Shown here: positions 21,378-33,700 of the stretch, one piece after another
Layout: each line of letters opens with the position of its first letter
Position numbering within the stretch: the stretch's first letter is position 1
Assembly (NCBI RefSeq): GCF_025602895.1
Contig: NW_026516231.1
Span: 124,001 to 188,000 of the forward strand
Source: Polychytrium aggregatum
Taxonomy: Eukaryota > Chytridiomycota > Chytridiomycetes > Polychytriales
Direction of reading: 5' to 3'
DNA length: 64,000 bases
Made by a program: the position numbers and the translations under genes
Notes under the pieces: generated by a model
Database searches by the model: none
Told to the model about the DNA's origin: nothing
The model's input: the letters and a program-made list of their open reading frames with translations, nothing else

Positions 21378-24299
21378 TTAGTACTTGAGCACCACCGCTG
21401 TTTCCTCGGTGAAGAAGCGGATCGAGTAGTTGTAGCCCTCACGGCCGATCCCGCTCATCTTGACGCCACCAAAAGGCATATGGAGATCACGGACCATCCA
21501 GCAGTTGACCCATACCGTCCCAACCTGTTCGTTAGAGCAAGAGGTGTCAGTCAAATGCTCTGATCATGCAGTCTGGATCAACTCTGAACAATTCTGAAAC
21601 CGGAAGCTCGCTCGACAAACTCTGCACCAGTAAGTGCTCCAGGACAAATATTGCTCGCATGTTTAGTTCGAGGAACCGCTCTCAACCAAAGCAACAAAAC
21701 GTCATCACAGATCACAGATCACAGATCCGAGATCCGAGATCCGAGACCGATAGCCGAGATCGACTGCCAAGGTCTTACATTCAACTGATGCGCGACCCGC
21801 TGGGCCCTGCGTCCGTTCTCGGTCCAAACCGAGGCCGAGAGGCCGTAGATGGTTCCGTTGGCAAACTCCACAGCCTGTTCTTCGCCTTCGAATGGAACCA
21901 GTGTCACAACGGGCCCAAAGATCTCTTGCTGACAGCATGTCGAGCTTGGACTGAGCCTAATGATCAGAGACAGGCGCACTTGTAAGGCACCGCCACGGTT
22001 GCCTACCCTCCTCACGCTTTGTCAAGGGCCCTCCAACTCCGTACTTGAATGCCATAGGTCGCCGCTCCGATATCCAGAACGGCGAGCGCTCTTACTCTGT
22101 GATGATCGTAGGCTCCATCCAATATCCATCCTCAAACTTGGGCATCTGGACACGTTGACCGCCAGTCCAGATCTTACCGCCTTCCTTGCGGGCAATATCG
22201 ACATATCGAAGCACGTTGTTGAGGTGCTGGAGACTGACCAGAGCGCCAAGATCGGTGCTTGGATCGCCCGGATCGCCCATGCGCAATTGCTTGGCTTTTT
22301 CAATGAAGGCCGACAGGAACTTTGGAAAGATAGTCGATTCAACAAAGATGCGGCTGCCGCCTGGAGCACATGCCCAAGTCCACGAGAGGTTAGTGGGTGC
22401 GAACGCCTCCCTCCGACTGGAATAGTGTCAGGTTCCCTCCACCCATGCCAGGATCTTTGTCGACCAGGCTGTCATCAGGGATCGAATTGGTCTCTGTGAC
22501 CACCGACGGGAGACTCACATAGACAGATCTCGCCTTGGTTCGTGAATGCCGCCTGGACGCTCCCTGCGATGGCTTCCTCGAAACTGCAGTCCGCAAACAC
22601 GATATTGGCATTCTTGCCACCTGTATCGCAAGGCAAGATCAGTGGCATCCGTAAGTTAGCTATCCCGTTGAACGGCCGGCACTCGAACAGTCCCTCGACA
22701 AGTGTATACCAGCGCTCCACACTTGAAATGCTCGCTGGTCATGCTGGTCGATGCTCGCGACTGCTTGCATACCCAATTCCAATGAAGTCTTCTTGAACTT
22801 TGGGACACAGCTGCGGTAAATCGACTCGCCGGTGGCGGTACCCCCAGTAAATGAAATAACAGGCACATTGGGATGCTGCACCAGCGCTGCGCCAGCGGGC
22901 TGGCCCCTTCCAAAGATGATATTGACCACGCCTGCGGAGGACACAGTGGCCCCCCCCGCTTTGGTTAGCATCCGTAAAGCGCGAAGCGTCAATGTGTAAA
23001 TGTGGGCTGAACTGCAGAATAAACCTTCACAATGACACACAACTCAGACACATTCGTCCCGATATTTCGCAAACCGGAGCGATAGATTGCAGCGAAACAC
23101 ATGCCTGGCGGGAAGCCGGCTTCAACAACGAGCGAGCATAGCATGAAAGCTGTCACGGACGTAAACTCGCTGGGCTTGGCCACAACTGTGCATCCAGCAG
23201 CCAGTGCAGGTCTGAGGGGCAGAATCGTTGGAGACGGGACCGATTGGGGGCGTGAGAGAGACGGAAGTGGAATGGAAATGCATTAGCGATCGCAACTACA
23301 GCACCGAACAGCAGCTGGACCGGCTCGTTCGCACGCTGTACTCGCTCACACATTATACTGGCTGGCTAGCTGCCATCACGCTCGACGCATACGCTAATTT
23401 CCAGGTAAGTAGATAAAGAGGAAGATTCCAGGGTGCGATCAGAGCTGCCTGCGGTGCGAGTCAGGAGAAGATGTCAGCGGCGTTGCCCCGCAAGCAGAAC
23501 ACTTCAGAGCACCGACTTGATTTGCCGGGCCCGAACGCATACCACTCCACACGGCTTGCGATGCACGTAGTTGAAAGCCACGCCGTCCAACTCGGTGGCT
23601 TTTTCCTCCAGGTGATTGATGTTCTCCGCAAAGAAGCGAAAGTTCAAAACGGCCCTGGACGCCAAGGGAGCACCAGGTGAGACCAGATGAAGGAATGTCA
23701 GAAAGGATGGGAGACTGAAGTCGGCTTGCGAGTCACTGAGGCCGGGGTCAGGGGTACATATAACCTCGGGATGTCGATGCGCTTCGCAAGCGAGACGGGT
23801 TTGCCCTGGTCCTGCGACTCGGCCTGAGCAAACTCATCGAGTCTGGCCTCGAGAAGATCGGCAAGTCGGCTCAAGCATTTTGACCGGAACTGTCGCGTGG
23901 CCTTGGACCAGGCTGGGAATGCCTTTGCTATTGGAAAAAGCAGGAAATGCGTTGGCCAGCTGCCCCAGGGGCGCCAGGGGGAGCAACGGCGCTTGGGACA
24001 ACCCAGGCGCGGACAAATCTCCGAGGCAAAGCATTGCTCCCAAATCGACAAGGCCAGGTTAGCTCACATGCACTTTCGACAGCAGCATTGACATCGGCTT
24101 CGGTGGAGTCTGGAACATGGGCATGCACCTGCGATGAAATTGCGTCGTCAGAGTCCGCAGCCAAATGCTCGGCCGAGTTTCGCTTCAGTCTCGCGGGACC
24201 TCCACATACCTCGCCAGTCGCCGGAGCAAAGCTATCAAGATACCGGCCGTCGACGGGGCCATGGAATTCACCGTTGTAAAAGTTGCGGATTTCGATCAT
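21378..24299 (-). CDS. Aldehyde dehydrogenase, ALDH8A1-like (2-aminomuconate semialdehyde dehydrogenase type)
   Basis: NAD-dependent oxidation of a semialdehyde; the closest family by memory is ALDH8A1, which acts on 2-aminomuconic semialdehyde in the kynurenine branch of tryptophan breakdown. ATG at 24299 opens [19 protein letters not shown]. Many short exons follow, with [40 protein letters not shown] and [20 protein letters not shown]. Next come [54 protein letters not shown], catalytic-Glu ELG and catalytic-Cys [28 protein letters not shown] and the C-terminus [20 protein letters not shown] follow. The [10 protein letters not shown] form and the C-terminus fit ALDH8. No lesion was seen. 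The stop TAA is at 21380-21378. About ten exons; internal boundaries are approximate. Confidence 0.85.
21710..21755. repeat. Short tandem repeat (ACAGATC / CGAGATC) in ALDH intron
   Basis: Three units of acagatc followed by several of cgagatc within an intron of the ALDH gene. Confidence 0.8.
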
Positions 24300-24853
24300 G
24301 ATATCCTTCCGTCTGAACTAGTCTTGGGCAATCGAGCAGGCAGAGTCTTGGAAGAGGTGGCTACCCAGACCCCGGATGTGTCTGTGGGCAGCGCCGGCGG
24401 TTGGTGGACAATGACTCGGATCAAAACACTGGAATGGATACCGATGCCTACTGGCGATCCATTTTCCACCACCTCGAAGCTCTGGTGGATCATTTCGTTG
24501 GTGGAGCCACCCGCCACTCAGCGCCAATCTATCTTTGAGGCGAGGGGATACTCCGCAACCTCGTCATGCCTCTGTCGAGGAAGGGTATTGATGAAAACAG
24601 TGATGAAGCTGTAGAGGAATAGCAGTTGAATGGACGATTGAATGAATGAACGATTGAATGAATGGATATATTGGAGCGAAACTGTTTGGAGCACCTGAGA
24701 AGCGCCTCAAGCGACAGGAGCTCAACACACCGTTCCGGCTTCCATGAAGACACTCCTGGTATATTGGATGATACAATCGCAAAAGGGGACTTTGGATATC
24801 GAAAGATGCAATTTGACACAGGAACAAGTATTGAATGAATCGGCAGGGTATAA
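24300..24853. other. Spacer between ALDH start and unknown membrane-protein gene
   Basis: About 550 bases. Holds a degenerate GAACGATTGAATGAATG repeat (about 24627-24665). No coding feature recognised. Confidence 0.5.
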
Positions 24854-27525
24854 TTAGAGTGATAGAGATGCATTTTGACTGTCCAGGTCGCAGCTGGCAC
24901 CGACGAGCAGGCTAACAAACACCATGATGTACGCCATTAGTTCGTGGGTGACAATGTTGCGTCCTCCGCGCATGTGAGGGTTCATAGCTTCGCCAAAGGC
25001 CCACAGAGCCAGAGCCGAAAATTCATAGACGTTCTGTGGCATCGATTGTCCCGCACGATGTAATAAGATCGAGGACAGCGCGGTGGATGGTCGTGGATGG
25101 TGTTAGTGCGGGTGCGTGAGCGTGGTATCGATCGTGCGCGGCTGTCGCAAGACAAAATGGAACATTCTGTAACAGTTGCGACGGCGAGTGGCTGGCAGAG
25201 AACGATCCGTTACCTGGTAGAACTTGTAGGTGGTGAAGAAGGCAAAGTAGACAATGATGCCGGCAATGATCCAGCAGATGATGCAATAGATGATTTCGTA
25301 AATGGACCAATACTCGTAGTCCTTTTGAATTGATCGGCTGTATACATCGAGAAACGGCTGTGCTTCAAGGTCGTTCTGAGTTGCCGGAGTTGCCGGGGTT
25401 TCCTTGGACCTTGTTGGCCTCAGGAATTTGGCGAGAGTGCGGCTCAGCAAATCGCTGAAAGCAGTATTCGTCGATTGGCACGGTTCAGGATCGCTGCTGA
25501 CTTTCACGGCGAGGGAATGCTTTTCTTCGAAATAGTAGAAATCCTTGAGCTTCGCGCGAACCCACTTGGGGGCAATCATTGCACAGCCAACAAAGACGGT
25601 GAAGAACGCAATGACGCCGCCGATCGCTTGGGGGAGCCAGAACTTGAAGTCCGCAGTTTGACACACGTAGGTGTAGCCGATCGTGGGGTGCTTTTTCATG
25701 GGTAGAAACCACACACCGATGACCACGAAGAGCTCGATCGCCGAGAGGAGGATCATCTGGAGGCAGATACTCCAGGTCGGCCGGATCTTGATCAGGGCCC
25801 ACCATTCGTCGCGCCCACTTCCAACAGAGTATACCTCTGCTTCCTCGATAAAGTGGTCAGCACAGGGTGCGCTCTTCGGGAAGAAACCGGCTCGGACAAG
25901 CAGCAGGCGCGAGGTGCTCATGGCAACAAGCGGGCCCATTCCGAGGACCACGGTGAGAACGACAGCGATGGTGATTTCGATGAGTGACTTGAGGGCGCCG
26001 TGATACCACTTGTAAGTTTTCTTGATTGAAAACGGACCTGCGTCGCCGTTGTGTTCGGCGTGGGCGCTCTTGAGATCGTTGAGGGTATCGCGGACGGCGA
26101 GCGAGTTCAAGAGATTGGAGAGCGAGTCGCGGCTGTACCCTGCAACGATAAAGTGGCGCTTACTCTCCGACTTGGCAGCGTCGGCAGGGTCAGACTTGGC
26201 AGCGGCCAGGTCGAGGGTCGTGAGGGTGTGCTTGGCCGCCTTGTAGGCGGTATAGTGGCGAAGGAGGTCGCTGGCAAAGTTGGCCGTGTCGCACTGCTCC
26301 ACGGCGCTGACCAAGCGCCTATTCTGGTCGTCATCCAGGCCCGCGTTTGCGGCCAACTTTTCACTTGGCACGATACAGCGCAATAGGATACGCTTGAAGG
26401 AATGATCTTTGGGCTTTTCAGTCGAAGTCGAAATCGAAGCAGAAGTCGAAGCACAAGTCGAAGCACAAGTCGAAGTCTCTGTGTTCTGGAGTATCCGAAT
26501 GGAATCAATGAGCGGAGACAGGGCACGCCTGTTGGCTCTCCAGACGAGGTCGGGCTCCGAGGTGGGCTTTTGGGCTGAGCCATCCCAGGCACAGAGGTCT
26601 TTGACAAGGCGCCGGCCCCAAACATCGATGGGATGCTTGTCACTATCGCTGGGACGTTTGTCACTATCGCTGGTAGACTCGCACTTATCCAGGGCATGCT
26701 TCCAAAGACCCTCGACCAAATCGATGAGCTCCCGGCGAGTCAGCTGCTTGATGCCTTCCTTGTGTTTGCAGATCATGTATGGATTGGCGTTGTTCAGAGT
26801 CAGTTCATTCAGGTAAGCATCGGCAGATGCTTTGAGCGAGTCGTCGACCCCGGTGTATTCGCCGACGTTGACACTCGTGTGTTCGCCATCGTCGGGCTGA
26901 TTATTGAGACTATCACAAGGAGTAGCGGAGCCTCGGGCATCGCCCAAAGTTGTGGGGGTAGAGGCGGCTGCTTCTCGCTTGGCTGGCGTGACGGAGGTGA
27001 TCATGCCAAAGGTGGCGTGCGCCCACCTTCCCATCTGCTCTTCGGCCTCCGCTAAATGTCTTGGCTCTGATGCGGCGGATACAGAGAAGGAGGAGGGGTC
27101 AGTCATAAGCCCACAAGCACATACCCACAGGCACAAACCCACAAGCACATACCCACAAGCTCAAACTCACAGGCACGAGAGCCTCAGCCACCGGGGCGAC
27201 AAGACAGAGCGGACTTACCAGCGCAGGATAGGCTGGCCGGGTTCGGAATACATTCGGGTGGCTGTTGGTCGTGGATGCTGCAGAGGATACCACACTCGTT
27301 CAGCCATCCGAGAACAGTAAACTTATCGTATTCGGAGAGCCCACGATGGAAGATGCCGCAGTCAGCCGAAGGGATAGTTTTCTTGACTAGCCAAAGATGG
27401 TAGCCAAAGATGCTGATGGCGACCGAGAGCTGATTCTCGGCGAGGGCGCCTCCCTTGAAACCCTTTTGCAGGGCAGCAATGAGGACACCGATGGCAATTA
27501 GAGCTCCGTTGTCTCCCGTAGACAT
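24854..27525 (-). CDS. Unrecognised multi-pass membrane protein, 779 residues
   Basis: Three exons join in phase: 27525-27219, 27066-25214 and 25033-24854, giving 780 codons with the stop. The N-terminus (MSTGDNGALIAIGVLIAALQ) may form one helix. A long hydrophilic middle carries degenerate Ser/Thr/Cys/Ala repeats (STCASTCASTSASISTS). The C-terminal part has about five membrane helices, for example IEITIAVVLTVVLGMGPLVA, LLSAIELFVVIGVWFLP, IGGVIAFFTVFVGCAMI and IIYCIICWIIAGIIVYFAFF. No catalytic or transporter motif was recognised. TATATA about 75 bases upstream of the ATG supports the start. It could be a lineage-specific chytrid family. Confidence 0.8.
26425..26470. repeat. Degenerate GTCGAAGCACAA repeat, coding
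   Basis: Repeated gtcgaagcacaa/gtcgaa units inside the second exon of the unknown membrane protein; encode the Ser-Thr-Cys-Ala repeats. Confidence 0.8.
27105..27176. repeat. Degenerate CACAAGCACATACC repeat in intron
   Basis: Several units of cacaagcacatacc/cacaggcacaaacc in the first intron of the unknown membrane-protein gene. Confidence 0.85.
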
Positions 27526-28063
27526 GGGTAGATAAGGAGCAGATGCAGAGAAGAAAGTGCTGTGTGGAGATGGCAGGGGGAAGGGCAGGAAGGGTGGGTA
27601 TATATGCAAACGAGAAAGGGGCGGGTCAGGAGCGCACCCCACCGTGAAGTAAGGGTATCAAGGTGACGCAGCCCATCATTTGGAGTTTGGCACGATTCTC
27701 CCAGGCAAATTTGCCACATCGTGCTTTCTCGATGCTTTGCGCCACCGGCTCATCCGAAATAGGGAAGGCCAAGATCCCCAAAGCTCGTCGTGGATATCCA
27801 GCGCCTCCAATCGCCGTGGCCGCCACCATCGCTTCTCCAGCGGAGACGGGGCAGTTTCGGAGAACGAGGGGAGGCGTCGCGAGCTGCGGTGTTCCATGGC
27901 ACAGGCGACGCGACCTAACGTCCCAAGATACCGATCACATGCTGCGAACTCGGGATCAGACGCCGGGCAAAAGTCGTCTGTGGTTTGCAATCCAAGATGT
28001 ATTGCCGTCGCTGCCGTGCCATGTGCGCAACATGGCATCGCCACACCATGTCTCCGAGCACAA
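27526..28063. other. Spacer between unknown membrane gene and PSMA6
   Basis: Holds the promoter of the membrane-protein gene (TATATA near 27600) and the PSMA6 3' end. No further gene seen. Confidence 0.5.
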
Positions 28064-30025
28064 TCAGTCAGAGTTCTCGACAATGCGGGTCAAGTGGGCC
28101 TCGATTTCGTCTTCTGACAGCGCGCGGAAGTTAGTTTCATCGGCCGTGACAATTCCAACCTCGATGTCCGCCGGTTTGAAGTCGATCGAGAGGGTCGTGG
28201 AGAGCGTTGTGATGGCAAGCTATGACAGGCGAGCAAACATGGGTTGAGACGTGGTCCAAAGCCAGTGCCATAGCCTGGGCCGGCTGGGTATCGATGTGGC
28301 CGAGGGCGACAGGTACGGCGCGGATACCCTGCAAAAAATCTGGTCGGCTGCGCGGGGGATGCTGAGACAGCGGCCGCGATGAGCCCCGTCCTAGTGCCGT
28401 CACAGAAGCGCATGGGGATAGACGGAATCTCTAACCTCGATGGTCTCCTCGAATGAGAGCTCGGGATCCTTTCTCAGCTTCTTCTCGAGGTGGTTCAGAG
28501 CCTCTTGGTGCTTGGCGCCGGCACTCGTGGCCTTGTATCCGACGTAGTAGCTATTATATGCCGGGAGCGCCAGCGTCAGCGATGATGCGGGTGTCGCTTG
28601 TGCAGCAAATCCAGTGCCCAAATGATTCAGCGGCAGAAATACAGTCGGTTGGCGGACTTGTTCTTACCCGGCGGGATCACATTTGAACAGCTGTGGTCCG
28701 CGCTCGTCGTCGTATCCGATCAGCATCATAGCTATCGACAAAGGATAGCAAGGGCAGAATGGATCAGATATGGTCGTCATCGGTCCCCGGGCCTCGCCCC
28801 GGTCTCAAGGACAGAGAAACATATCGGCGACGTGAGAAGCGATCAGGGACGTACACACGCCAAGAGGTCTTGTTGCCGCCTGCTGGGTGTGGACCTGGTT
28901 GATGTTGGCCATACGCTTGGCCAGCTGGTCTGCCGGGATCTCGTAGCCAAACTTGTAGCGCCATTCGGCAGCCTCGAATCGAGCCCGGGTGACTTGGGCT
29001 CTAGCATCGGCTGTTGGGGTTCAGGGAGACCCGGACGGTCACCATTTGAGATAAGCATATCAGGGGCCATCCAAGTCGAGCGGTGGTGTTGGAATTGATG
29101 GGTCCGAAGAAGGCATCCGGACAAGGCGCCGATCGGGAAAGGGGTCTGTGAGCATGACGGACGATATTTTGTCGGGTGGGGCTGCTGATTGTCGAGGACT
29201 CTGCTGTGCTATCCAGTCCAGCGGATCCCGCAGCCGCTCTCGCATTGCCCGCTACCGAGTCGTACCGATCAAGCCTGTCATGACGCAGCCAATCTTGGGG
29301 GTAAGCTGAAAGACATGGGTGATTGTCGAGGGATCCAGCAACTTGTCCTGGAAGGTCCAAAGCCAGAGGGAGCGATCGACCCCGGCCACAGCGGAGGACC
29401 GCGAGGAAAACGAGTTTAGGCATCTGCACACACTGCCCACAGCAATGCACAACAGGTAACAGCCGCAAAGCATACGGACGGGCAGACAGAAGCGCGCTGT
29501 TCTGCGGATGTGCCCGGCGACGGGTTCCCAGTCCACGTCGTCTTAGCGGTGATATGCTCCAACGGCGAGGCCAAGTGTTCTGCAGACATTGCTCGTCACC
29601 CCAGCGCTAGCAACGTACAGGGACTTTCTTTTGAGTGACGACAACCGCCGAGTCCTTGCCTCGGACTCCAACCGCGGTGATTCCGGCGTTTGTGATGGCT
29701 TTGAAGGCATATTCGACTTGGTACAGACGGCCTTCTGGCGAGAAGATCGTGATGTGTCGATCGTATCCAGCTGCATCAAAGTAACAGTAGCGTCAAGAAG
29801 CGAAGTTGCCACGTCTTGATGCTCAGCGGAATGTCGACGCAACGAGGAACGCAAACGCAGCCGTCCGCCCGATCGCGAGGCCACAGCCCCGCGGAGGCGG
29901 CAGCACATGGATGGCTGGGTCGCAATGCAGATATCCCGACGGCCGCCCCAGGAAGCGGCGTGATCGTCGCCATCCAGCCGGCCCCGCAGCCCACAATGCG
30001 ACGTACCACCGGATCCTCTGCTCAT
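28064..30025 (-). CDS. SCL1: 20S proteasome alpha subunit, PSMA6/SCL1 type (alpha1)
   Basis: Structural alpha-ring subunit of the 20S proteasome, in cytosol and nucleus. ATG at 30025 gives MSRGSG, spliced to [20 protein letters not shown], the proteasome alpha signature, then [20 protein letters not shown]. Later exons give [40 protein letters not shown] and AATRPLGV. After these come [28 protein letters not shown] and the C-terminus [20 protein letters not shown]...[13 protein letters not shown]. The FKP-IEVG and EIEAHL strings match PSMA6 rather than other alpha subunits. Stop TGA at 28066-28064. About six exons with short introns; no break seen. Confidence 0.92.
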
Positions 30026-30790
30026 GATGTATCGGCGGCGACGGGGACTGGGGCTCTCCGGGACAGGGAAGGCAGAAGCGGATGCAACGGATGCAGCGGA
30101 TGCAGCGGATGCAGCGGATGCAGCGGATGCAGCGGATGCACAGCGGATGCAATAGCGGTGTCGAAGGCAGGATGGGCGACGGAGCAGGGCCAGCCAACCC
30201 GGCCGGCTATATCCAGCGGCTGCGTGTGTGTGTGCGTGACCTCATGGCGCCAGGGGCGGCGACGACCAGGGTGCCGCCACGTGCTGCTCGCGTGGCTGCG
30301 GCGCCGGCCAGGTGATCTGCACGGCGTCGCCCAAACTTTTTTTTCGCAACTCAGACAGCGTTACACAGGCGAAATTTTTTTTGGAGAGACGACCGCGAGA
30401 CGGCCGCGAGGGCGAGGGCGCAGCCGAGACGCGATCGGCGCGGCTGCGCACGCTGTTTGTGTGCGCGCGGACACAGCGCACATGGGCCGGCGAGGCGCAG
30501 AGCGCTCCTCGCTGGCGGTCTCTGGTGTGCGGCGGTCCTGGTCGCTTTTCTGCCTCTTCCCAGGCTGCTCCAACCTGCCCAGGCTCGCCCAAATCCTCCC
30601 TCCCGGGTCCGTCTGCACAAGCTTGCTCGAGGTGTTGGCCTTGCCGTCTGATCAATAACGTCGCCCAGAGGCCTGTCAGCACATCTCCTCCTTGGTCCCC
30701 TTTCGTTCTGTCCCGAATCCGCCCTCCTGCCGTTCGCTGGTCACTTCCGTTGTCCTCTTGAACCCCACCCGCCACTCCTCATACGCCAAC
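30026..30790. promoter_or_regulatory. Divergent promoter region between PSMA6 and importin genes
   Basis: About 765 bases between two genes transcribed away from each other. Contains a (ATGCAGCGG)n nonamer repeat (30080-30148) nearer PSMA6 and a C/T-rich leader before the importin ATG. No coding frame with a domain was found. Confidence 0.5.
30080..30148. repeat. Nonanucleotide repeat (ATGCAGCGG)n
   Basis: About seven units, first one variant, within 130 bases of the PSMA6 ATG. Confidence 0.95.
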
Positions 30791-33700
30791 ATGGACCCAG
30801 CTGCCCTCTATCAAATCTTTGGCGCCTCTTTCTCGTCCGATGCCAACGTCCGCATGCAGGCCGAGTTGGAGCTTCACAAGGTAAACCCAGCACTTCGGCA
30901 AGGAGCATTGGCCCGCCAGCACCGCAATCTGGTACAGCAATCTCGGTGGAAGCCCACGGCAGATGCGAAGGCCACAGCCGCAAGCACATACCGTCCTGGT
31001 CACTGCGTCTCAGCAAGAGGCTTTCGGCCGTGGCCAGAGTGGCTTGGCTATTCCATTCAGCATTGGCTCGCGCCGTCGACCTTGGGTCGAATCATCGGGC
31101 TCTCGATAACCGGTCATGGGAACTGCGTGTCCTAACCAAACATGATCCGAGACGGCCTCGCAAAATGCACAGGCTGCCGTTGTCGAAGCAGATGTGTCCA
31201 TGCTTGGGTGGTCTTGTGCTCGGTGCTAACAAAGTGTGCATGTTGCTTCGATGCTGCAGCTTGAAGAAAACGATGGCTTCGTTTCCAGCCTCCTGCAAAT
31301 CATCGGCACTCCAGCTTCAGAGCAGGCCGTTCGCCAGGCTGGTGGGTAGTCTGCTGACGATCGTATCGGCCCTTCGATGTTGTTTTTGCGGCCTTACAGC
31401 TCACACGGTGTCTCTATTCCGTCAGCCGCCATTTTCTTCAAGAACCGCATCCAGAAGGGATGGGAGCCTGCCCGTGACAAGGCCATCGGCGAAGCCGACC
31501 GTGCCATCGTGCGCCAGTCCATTGTCGAGGCCCTCTTGATTTCACCCGAAACCATCCGGTAATGATCTTTTCCCGGCAGCTGTTTCTGAAATCAGGCCCT
31601 GGCCAGAAAACATATTGGCGACTGCCGTGCTCTGTTTCCGGTGGCGCGCCTTCTGTCGACGGTTCCTGGCAGATCGCCATGCTGTGATTGTGGACCCCAT
31701 GGAATATGGCTTGGTCGCTCGTACATGCCGTTGCCTCGGAGGCGCTCTGTGCTGATGTCACATCTTCGTCTTTCCCCAGCAAGCAGCTGATTGCCTCCAT
31801 CAGCATCATCCTCAACTCGGACTATCCCGATAAGTGGCCCGGATTTCTCCAGAGCCTTCATTCGATGCTCCAGAGCAACGACTCCACCCACGTCTATGGC
31901 GGTCTTCTGCTCTTGAGGGAGCTCGTCAAGGTCTTCCAGTATGTTGCCGCTTTTGCGCAAACCGGCCGCTATCTTCGTCTGTCCGTCGCCATCGCCCTTC
32001 CTGAGTCGACGACGACTCAGTGCCCGTCCATCTCTCCACTATGTAGTCTCAAGAAGCTCGAGAAAAGAACTCCTCTGAATGAGATCATCCAGCTGGTCTT
32101 CCCGACCATCCAGGCCATTGCCAACGGCGTCCTCGAATCCGAGACGATCGAGGCTGCAGAGATCCTCAAGCTCGTCTTGAAGATCTACCACACGTCGATC
32201 CAGGTAGGAGGCCCTACTCTCTGCCCTTTGCAGCTCTGCCCAATCGTCTGGATAAAGCACTCACTCGGGCCTTGCTGAACCGCATCCCAGTACGAACTCT
32301 CGGCGATCCAGCAGGAATCTTCCTGGATCGTACCCTGGGGCAGCATTTTCATCAAGATCGTCGAGAAGCCTCCTCCGGCCTGCTCGCTCGAGGGCAGTGA
32401 CGAGGATCGCGAAGCCCACGTTTGGTGGAAGACCAAGAAGTGGGCCTACCACTGCCTCCTCAAGCTCTTCTCTCGGTAGGTCTGCATGCGGTTCTCAGGA
32501 GCTGCTGGTACGACAGGACCTGCCATCATGAGCCTTGTCAACGAGTGGCTCCCCGTTGTCCCCCATACTCCAGTGTGCAAAGCCGCAATCTCTTCGTTGC
32601 AATTTTACCATCGCGAAAGAGCTGTTGTGTGCTGAATGCGAGTCATCCATTAAGCGAACGATATCTGACCACTGCGCGCTGCCCTCCCCTCTCAGCTACG
32701 GAACCAACCTCAAAGATCCTAAATACGGTGCCTTCGCCGCCACTTTCCTCAACCACTTTGCCCCCAACATTCTCCAAACCTTCCTGGCCCAGATCCACCA
32801 GCATGTTGCCGGCCAGTGGCTCTCGAGCCGTGTCAAGCAGCAGCTCGCCACGTTCATTGCCGACTGTGTCAAGCACAAGAATACCTGGGCGCTGATCAAG
32901 CCTCACCTCGAGATGCTGATCCAGAACTTCATTTTCCCTGCCCTCTGCTTCAGCGAGCAAGATCAGAGCGTCTGGGAAGAGAACCCGGTCGAGTTCATCA
33001 ACAAAAAAGTCGGTCGGTATCGTCGCCTTCACTGATGGCCTTCGTGGAGTGCGTGGCACTTGCACCTTCGCGCTCTGGGAAAAGTTACTGGCGATCCGAT
33101 CTCTAATCGTGCTGTCTTTGCATAGATCCCATCGAGAGCTTTTATAGCCTGTCTGCTGCCGCCGAGGTTCTCCTCATTGGCATCGTCCGCGATCGTTTCT
33201 CGCAGACCTTCATCCCCGTGGTTACCCTCATCAACAACATCCTCACTCAGTATAACAGCACTCCTGAGGGCCAGCGCAACCCTCGCCGCAAGGATGGCGC
33301 CCTGAACATGATGGGTGTTCTTGCCTTTGATGTGCTCAAGAAGCAGGTGAGAGTCTCGAGTGTGTCAATGGTCGCGGATCTACCTGCTCGAGCAGATTGC
33401 GGTCGACCCTGCATTTGCTGACCCATCATTTCCGCCACCCAGTCTTCGATCAAAGATCAGATGGATCAATTCCTTATTACCCACGTGTTCCCCGAATTCG
33501 ATAGCCCCCACGCTTTCCTGCGTCTGAGAGTGAGTCTGCGCTTGTATCTTTTGCATCATGTGCTCAGACGCATAGCCTCTGCCGTTTCTGTATTGACCAG
33601 AGCAGAGCGCGCTGAGGGCTGAAGCTCCTCGCCTGAGCCGCTGAACGCTGACCTTGATATTTGCTCGCACAGGCTTGTGACCTGATCCACCGTTACATCG

